From CAVVSQ01 sp963848825 (GTDB lineage Bacteria > Planctomycetota > Planctomycetia > Gemmatales > Gemmataceae): 64,000 nucleotides of DNA. Below the pieces are notes generated by a model, which did not search any database, was not told the origin of the DNA, and worked only from the letters and a program-made list of their open reading frames with translations. The number at the start of each line of letters is the position of its first letter. The first letter of the stretch is position 1. The translations under genes and the position numbers were made by a program. The DNA is taken from NCBI GenBank assembly GCA_963848825.1, contig CAWKFA010000014.1:310001-374000 (forward strand), read 5' to 3'. Shown one piece after another: positions 60,005-64,000 of the stretch.

Positions 60005-60199
60005 ATGAAAGAGCAGGAAGCAGGCCGGCATCCTACTTCAGATAAACATCTGCCAGGTTCCGAATCCCTCCAGGTTGTCAGGGAGGCGCTGCGTGGTTTG
60101 AAGTTCGGAACGGTCAAACTTATTGTCCAGGACGGGGAAGTTGTCCGGGTCGAACGTACTGAGAACCGCCTCGTGCCAAAAATCACCAATAAAGGGTGA
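60005..60199 (+). CDS. YezD/DUF2292-like small protein
   Basis: 64 residues from ATG 60005 (MKEQEAGRHPTSDKHLPG) with AGGAAGG upstream. The second half, LQVVREALRGLKFGTVKLIV, then QDGEVVRVERTENRL, is the YezD family core: a short helix followed by a beta hairpin ending in ERTE. Genes of this family are often next to sulfate or cysteine assimilation genes. Here it is transcribed away from the sulfate importer from the same intergenic region, so shared control by sulfur supply is likely. Molecular function unknown. Confidence 0.85.
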   Translation: MKEQEAGRHPTSDKHLPGSESLQVVREALRGLKFGTVKLIVQDGEVVRVERTENRLVPKITNKG

Positions 60200-60484
60200 A
60201 ACGGACCTTTTCTTGCCTACCCGCCACACGGGGGGCCTTTTTATCCCATCTCGTCGTTTACCGGAAAAACCGGAGGCACGTCGAGGGCCTTGTCCAAGGC
60301 ATCGCGATGTTCGTCTCTATTCTCCCCACAGGTTTCCAGAACAACCTTGTCCCCAGGGCGCCTCCCATGGAGCGCTGTTGACCTCATCCTGGCCTCGCTT
60401 GAGCTGTTTCCGGCGTAATAGCGCCGTCATGCTAAACGATTTCCAACTGACCCTTACGAACATTGACATCCATAAGGAGAAATC

Positions 60485-61498
60485 ATGACTTGCCATAAAC
60501 GGAATCGACGTGCCGCCTTCACCCTGATCGAACTTTTGGTGGTCATCGCCATCATCGGCGTTCTGGCCGCCTTGCTTTTGCCCGCGGTTCAGAGTGTGCG
60601 TGAATCGGCCAACCGGGCCGCCTGCGCCAACAACCTCAAGCAGATCGGTTTGGCGGTGCACGCCTACCACAATACCAAGGGTAATTTTCCCGGCAACCAT
60701 CGCCCACCCGCGAATAATGCCATACGCGAACGTTGGTTTACAAAAATTCTGCCGTATCTCGACCAGGGCAATATCTACAAGAATTATGATGAAACAAAAA
60801 ACTGGAGCGACCCTGCGAATCTGCCTTACACATCCAATTTTCTCAAGATTGCCCAGTGCCCTTCCGGGCCTGATGCCGGCCGACTGGATTTAGACCCGTC
60901 GGGAGTCGGCGGCGGCGGCGCGGGCTTTGGCGGCACGCCCATTGTCGCCCCCACCGATTACGGCGCCATCTATGGTGTGCACAACACTTTCGTTCAGGCT
61001 AATTCCAGCTATGTTCCTCCGGGTGATCTGTCCGGAGTACTGACCAAGACCGATGGCCAGTATGTCTCCTTCGCCGATGTCATCGATGGTACTTCCAACA
61101 CCATCCTCGTGGCGGAATCCGCTGGCCGGCCTTACCTCTACCAGGGAGGCTTCAAGAAAGGCACCGACCTCCTCGTTCATGGCGTCAACGGCGGCGGCTG
61201 GGCCCGGCCTGCCAGCGACCTTTGGTTGATCGGCTCCTCCAAGGACGGCACCGCGGTAGGCGGCCCGTACACCATCAACGCTTGCAACGGCCTCGATGCC
61301 GGTGGAGTTTATCCGCTTACCGTCGGCACCCCGCCGCTGGGGACGGACCCTTCGGGCCAGATTTATAGCTTCCACCCCAATGGGGCCAATTTCCTGTTCA
61401 CCGATGGCTCGGTCCGTTTTGTTGACCAAAGCATTCCCTTCAGCACCATCGCCGCCCTGGTCACCAAGAACGGAGGCGAGACGGTGCCCAAATACTAG
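60485..61498 (+). CDS. DUF1559 (SBP_bac_10) protein with type IV pilin-like N-terminus
   Basis: 337 residues, frame intact; ATG 60485 follows aaggagaa. The N-terminus RRAAFTLIELLVVIAIIG is a prepilin-type cleavage and methylation signal: cleavage would precede Phe and the helix continues VLAALLLPAVQSVRES. NLKQIGLAVHAYHNTKGNFP, WFTKILPYLDQGNIY, FADVIDGTSNTILVAES and the C-terminal FHPNGANFLFTDGSVRFV (the H-X9-DG-type motif) identify DUF1559, a family greatly expanded in planctomycetes. Likely a pseudopilin-like surface or secretion-apparatus protein; exact role unknown. Confidence 0.95.
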   Translation: MTCHKRNRRAAFTLIELLVVIAIIGVLAALLLPAVQSVRESANRAACANNLKQIGLAVHAYHNTKGNFPGNHRPPANNAIRERWFTKILPYLDQGNIYKNYDETKNWSDPANLPYTSNFLKIAQCPSGPDAGRLDLDPSGVGGGGAGFGGTPIVAPTDYGAIYGVHNTFVQANSSYVPPGDLSGVLTKTDGQYVSFADVIDGTSNTILVAESAGRPYLYQGGFKKGTDLLVHGVNGGGWARPASDLWLIGSSKDGTAVGGPYTINACNGLDAGGVYPLTVGTPPLGTDPSGQIYSFHPNGANFLFTDGSVRFVDQSIPFSTIAALVTKNGGETVPKY

Positions 61499-61505
61499 GG
61501 TTTAG

Positions 61506-61580
61506 GAGTCAGGAGACAGAAGACAGGAGAGAAAAATGCCAAGAACCGAGCGTTAAAACCTGACTGCTGTCTCCTGACTC
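61506..61580. repeat. Inverted repeat with 14-bp arms after the DUF1559 gene
   Basis: gagtcaggagacag (61506-61519) and ctgtctcctgactc (61567-61580) are perfect inverted copies with a 47-base loop that contains a further degenerate copy (gacaggaga). It lies just after the DUF1559 stop and just before the TPR gene. It has no T run, so it is probably a small dispersed repeat, not a terminator. Confidence 0.7.
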
Positions 61581-61605
61581 GTTTGCTTCCGCTGGAGATT
61601 CTTCC

Positions 61606-63929
61606 ATGTTTGCCGCGTCAACCGCTTTGAAAATCCATGGGGACGATTCCGCCGACAACTTGTTTCAGCTCGGGCTAGGCCGCTTCCTTCATGGCGATTA
61701 CCAGCAGGCGGCCACGCATTTCACGGCGGCCTTGAAGCAAGATCCGGCTAACTCAATGCTGTACTGCCGGCGCGGGGAGGTTTTCAAACTGCTCTGCGAC
61801 TATGATCGCGCCATTGCCGATTTCACCTCGGCACTGCGCCTGGAACCGCCAGATTGCTCAGAAATCTTCGTCAACCGGGCCGTGGCTTACCTTCGTAACG
61901 GCGATCCGCTGCGTGCTGTGGCGGATGCCAGTGCTGCCCTGGATCTAAATTCGGCAAATGTCGCCGCTCTGCGCACCCGGGCCGCCGCCCATGCGGAGTT
62001 GGGCTCCCTGGACCAGGCTCTCGCCGATCTGACCAGGGGGCAGGAACTGGGTCCGCTAGATGACGAATTGTGTTATGAGCGAGGCATGATTCACGCCAAA
62101 AAAGAGGATTTTGGCCAGGCAATCGCCGATTTCGATCGGGCCATCGCACTCAATCCCTTTCGGGTATCTGCCTACTTTGAACGGGCCAAGGCGCATTTTT
62201 CCTTGAAGGATTATCTCCAGGCCGTCCGCGATTACACGGAAGTATTACGGCACCAACCGAACCATGTGCTTGCTTATGGCAGCCGCGCCTTGTGCCATAA
62301 ACGCCGGGGCGACCGCGAACGGGCCATCGCCGACTATACCGAGGCGCTCCGTCTCGATGTGACCGATGCCAAAAACTATTATCAGCGTGGGATGCTTTAC
62401 AGGACCAAGGGCGATTTGGTGCGGGCCGAGGCGGACCTGGACGAGGCAATCCGCTTGCAACCGGAGAACTGGGCTGCGGGCTATCATCGCGCCAAGGTAT
62501 TCCTGGCCCAGGACCGAGTTGCGCTGGCCATCGACGATCTCGACAGCGTACTGCCCTCAATCCCAAACTCGTGGTTGGCTATCTGAGCCGGGCGCTGGCC
62601 AAGGATCGCCTCGGCCGCTACCGCGATGCTGCCGCCGACTGTACGCACGCCCTCAAGTTGGATGATAATCTGCCGGCCTGTCACCTCGTACGCGGCGTGA
62701 TCCGTCTGCACAGGCAGGAATACGCCGCCGCCGTGGCCGACCTGACAGGTGCCATTGAACGCGCTGAGCGACTTCCTCCGGGCTATTTTCTGCGCGGCCT
62801 GGCTTATGCCCTCCAGGGGAATAGCGCGGAGGCCCTGCTCGATTGCAACCGCTTCATAGCCCTGGAGCCAGCCAATGCCCAGGGCTATGTCCTGCGCAGC
62901 AGTGTTTACCATCTGCAGGGGCAAGTAGAGGAGGCGCTCGCCGACTACGTGCGCGTCCTGGAAATCGACCCACGCGGGTTCCTGACCGGACTCAACCATG
63001 GACTGGCGGATATCGCCCGCGCTCATACCACCAGGCTTTTGGCGGATTATGTGGATGGCATATTGCCGGAGCCGGAACCTACGAAGACCCCGCTGGGAAT
63101 TGATTTCCGCATCATTCTTCAGCCAAAGAACGCAGCGCCGGCAGAGGAGGCGATTAAAGAATATGAAATCGAGGAGATCCTGGAAGAATCAACGGCAACC
63201 GGGACCGAGTCTATCACCGGTTTATCGGTAACACATAACGACACAGGGGAGCGGGGCCTATCCGCCGTTCCATGCCCCCTTTGCAATCATGTCGGCCCGC
63301 CTGCTGAGACGCTCGACGGCGGCCGCGTCCGTTGCGCCGAATGCGCCGCGTTGTTTGTCGCGACTTCACCGGAAGGCTTACGCCCTTCGGCTCTCCCGAT
63401 CGCTCCGTCGCGCAAGCCAGCCAGGCCGGCCGCGAAAAAACTGCCTGCGGACGTGGAGGAAGCGAGCATTCTCAGCAAATGGAAAAGGCCGCTCCCTTTG
63501 ACCGCCGCGAGCATCCTGGTCCTGGCTGCGTACTGCTTATTCTTTCCCAATTTGCTCGGCAAGACCAAGCGCTTGAACGTAGTTCCAGCCGAGGGAGTGG
63601 TGAATTTTCAAGGAAAAGCCACTCCGGGCGCCGTCGTTTTTCTTCACCCGGTCGGCGTGAAAGATTTGAATTACCCCACGCCACGCGGCACCGTCATGGC
63701 CGATGGCACTTTTGTCCTGGGAAGCTACACCGAAAGCGACGGCGCTCCCGTTGGGGAATACCAGGCAACGGTGCAATGGTTTCCCAAAGTGGAGAACCCG
63801 GAAAAAAACGATGGCGTCATGCCTCGGAACCAACTTCCGGTCAAATACGCCAGGGCGGAGACCTCCGGCCTGAGTGTCCGCATCCAGGAAGGTGACAACA
63901 AGATCCCAGCTTTCCAGCTAAAGCAGTAA
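61606..63929 (+). CDS. TPR protein with zinc ribbon, membrane helix and C-terminal beta domain (one frameshift)
   Basis: About 775 codons from ATG 61606 (MFAASTALKIHGDDSADN). Residues 1-480 are twelve or so TPR units (LGLGRFLHGDYQQAATHFTA, AVADASAALDLNSANVAALR, AIADFDRAIALNPFRVSAYF). One break near 62548 interrupts a repeat; correcting it gives LNPKLVVGYLSRALAKDRLG. Then comes an acidic linker (EEAIKEYEIEEILEES), a zinc-ribbon-like pair CPLCNHVG and RCAECAALF, a basic Pro-rich segment, one membrane helix (TAASILVLAAYCLFFPNLLG) and a C-terminal domain of about 110 residues (VNFQGKATPGAVVFLHPVG, ADGTFVLGSYTESDGAPVGE). The last resembles the carboxypeptidase-regulatory-like domain common in planctomycete lipoproteins. 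This gives a cytoplasmic TPR/zinc part linked to an external beta domain. Function unknown. Confidence 0.88.
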
Positions 63930-63940
63930 AGGGAAGCGAC

Positions 63941-64000
63941 GTGAACCTTACCAAATTGATTATCGACGTATTTCGCAAAGATGGGACCGTGCGCGCGGGA
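63941..64000 (+). CDS. Start of a gene cut by the window edge
   Basis: GTG 63941 with GGGAAG six bases upstream opens an in-frame stretch of 20 codons (NLTKLIIDVFRKDGTVRAG after the start) to the window end. It follows the TPR gene by 11 bases, so probably same operon. Too short to identify. Confidence 0.55.
   Translation, partial: MNLTKLIIDVFRKDGTVRAG

Overview
The window looks like chromosomal DNA of a planctomycete, most likely a Gemmata-type lineage. The evidence is family content: a DUF1559 protein with a pilin-like N-terminus, a DUF1583 protein, two ECF sigma factor genes each followed by a Ser/Thr kinase fused to WD40 or TPR repeats, secreted proteins with an LExLExR-type N-terminal motif, WD40 proteins and TPR/zinc-ribbon proteins. 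No rRNA, tRNA, CRISPR array, integrase or transposase was seen.

Layout. 1-1.5 kb: a REC-PAS sensor cut by the window edge. 1.7-3.2 kb: two related membrane proteins. 3.4-7.3 kb: a four-gene ABC-2 export cluster on the minus strand (ATPase, permease, ATPase, permease). 7.6-11.8 kb: ECF sigma factor plus a kinase/WD40 protein. 12.3-16.7 kb: a YtrA-type GntR regulator with a visible promoter and operator, an ABC ATPase and a very long permease. 16.7-30.7 kb: a minus-strand block of eight two-component genes, including a hybrid kinase whose membrane domain carries the four copper/ethylene-site residues of plant ETR1. 30.7-37.7 kb: a WD40 protein, a second sigma/kinase locus and a damaged surface-protein gene. 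37.9-41.2 kb: a beta-helix surface protein with three copies of a WYF..GGQLYAW module. 41.4-47.0 kb: cupin, HExxH secreted protein, ABC-2 permease and a glycine-betaine-type importer. 47.3-51.6 kb: ergothioneine genes egtB-egtD, then a cNMP/thioredoxin-reductase-like protein and a UBP zinc-finger protein. 51.6-55.4 kb: small membrane proteins, a DUF1583 protein and DoxX. 55.7-60.2 kb: a sulfate importer (sbp-cysT-cysW-cysA) with a divergent YezD-like gene. 60.5-64 kb: DUF1559 and TPR/zinc-ribbon proteins.

How the genes fit together. The 16.7-30.7 kb block could form a multistep phosphorelay: hybrid kinases with REC and Hpt domains beside single-REC proteins and one NarL-type DNA-binding regulator. 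The 47-60 kb part has a sulfur/thiol theme: sulfate uptake, ergothioneine synthesis, a thioredoxin-reductase-like flavoprotein and YezD.

Data quality matters here. Roughly 40 single-base-type frame breaks interrupt genes whose conserved sequence simply continues in another frame, often at homopolymers or GC repeats. Most are probably uncorrected sequencing errors rather than true pseudogenes. Broken genes are given with their full span and the break points stated. The type 'pseudogene' marks those with three or more breaks and is not a claim that they are inactive in the organism.
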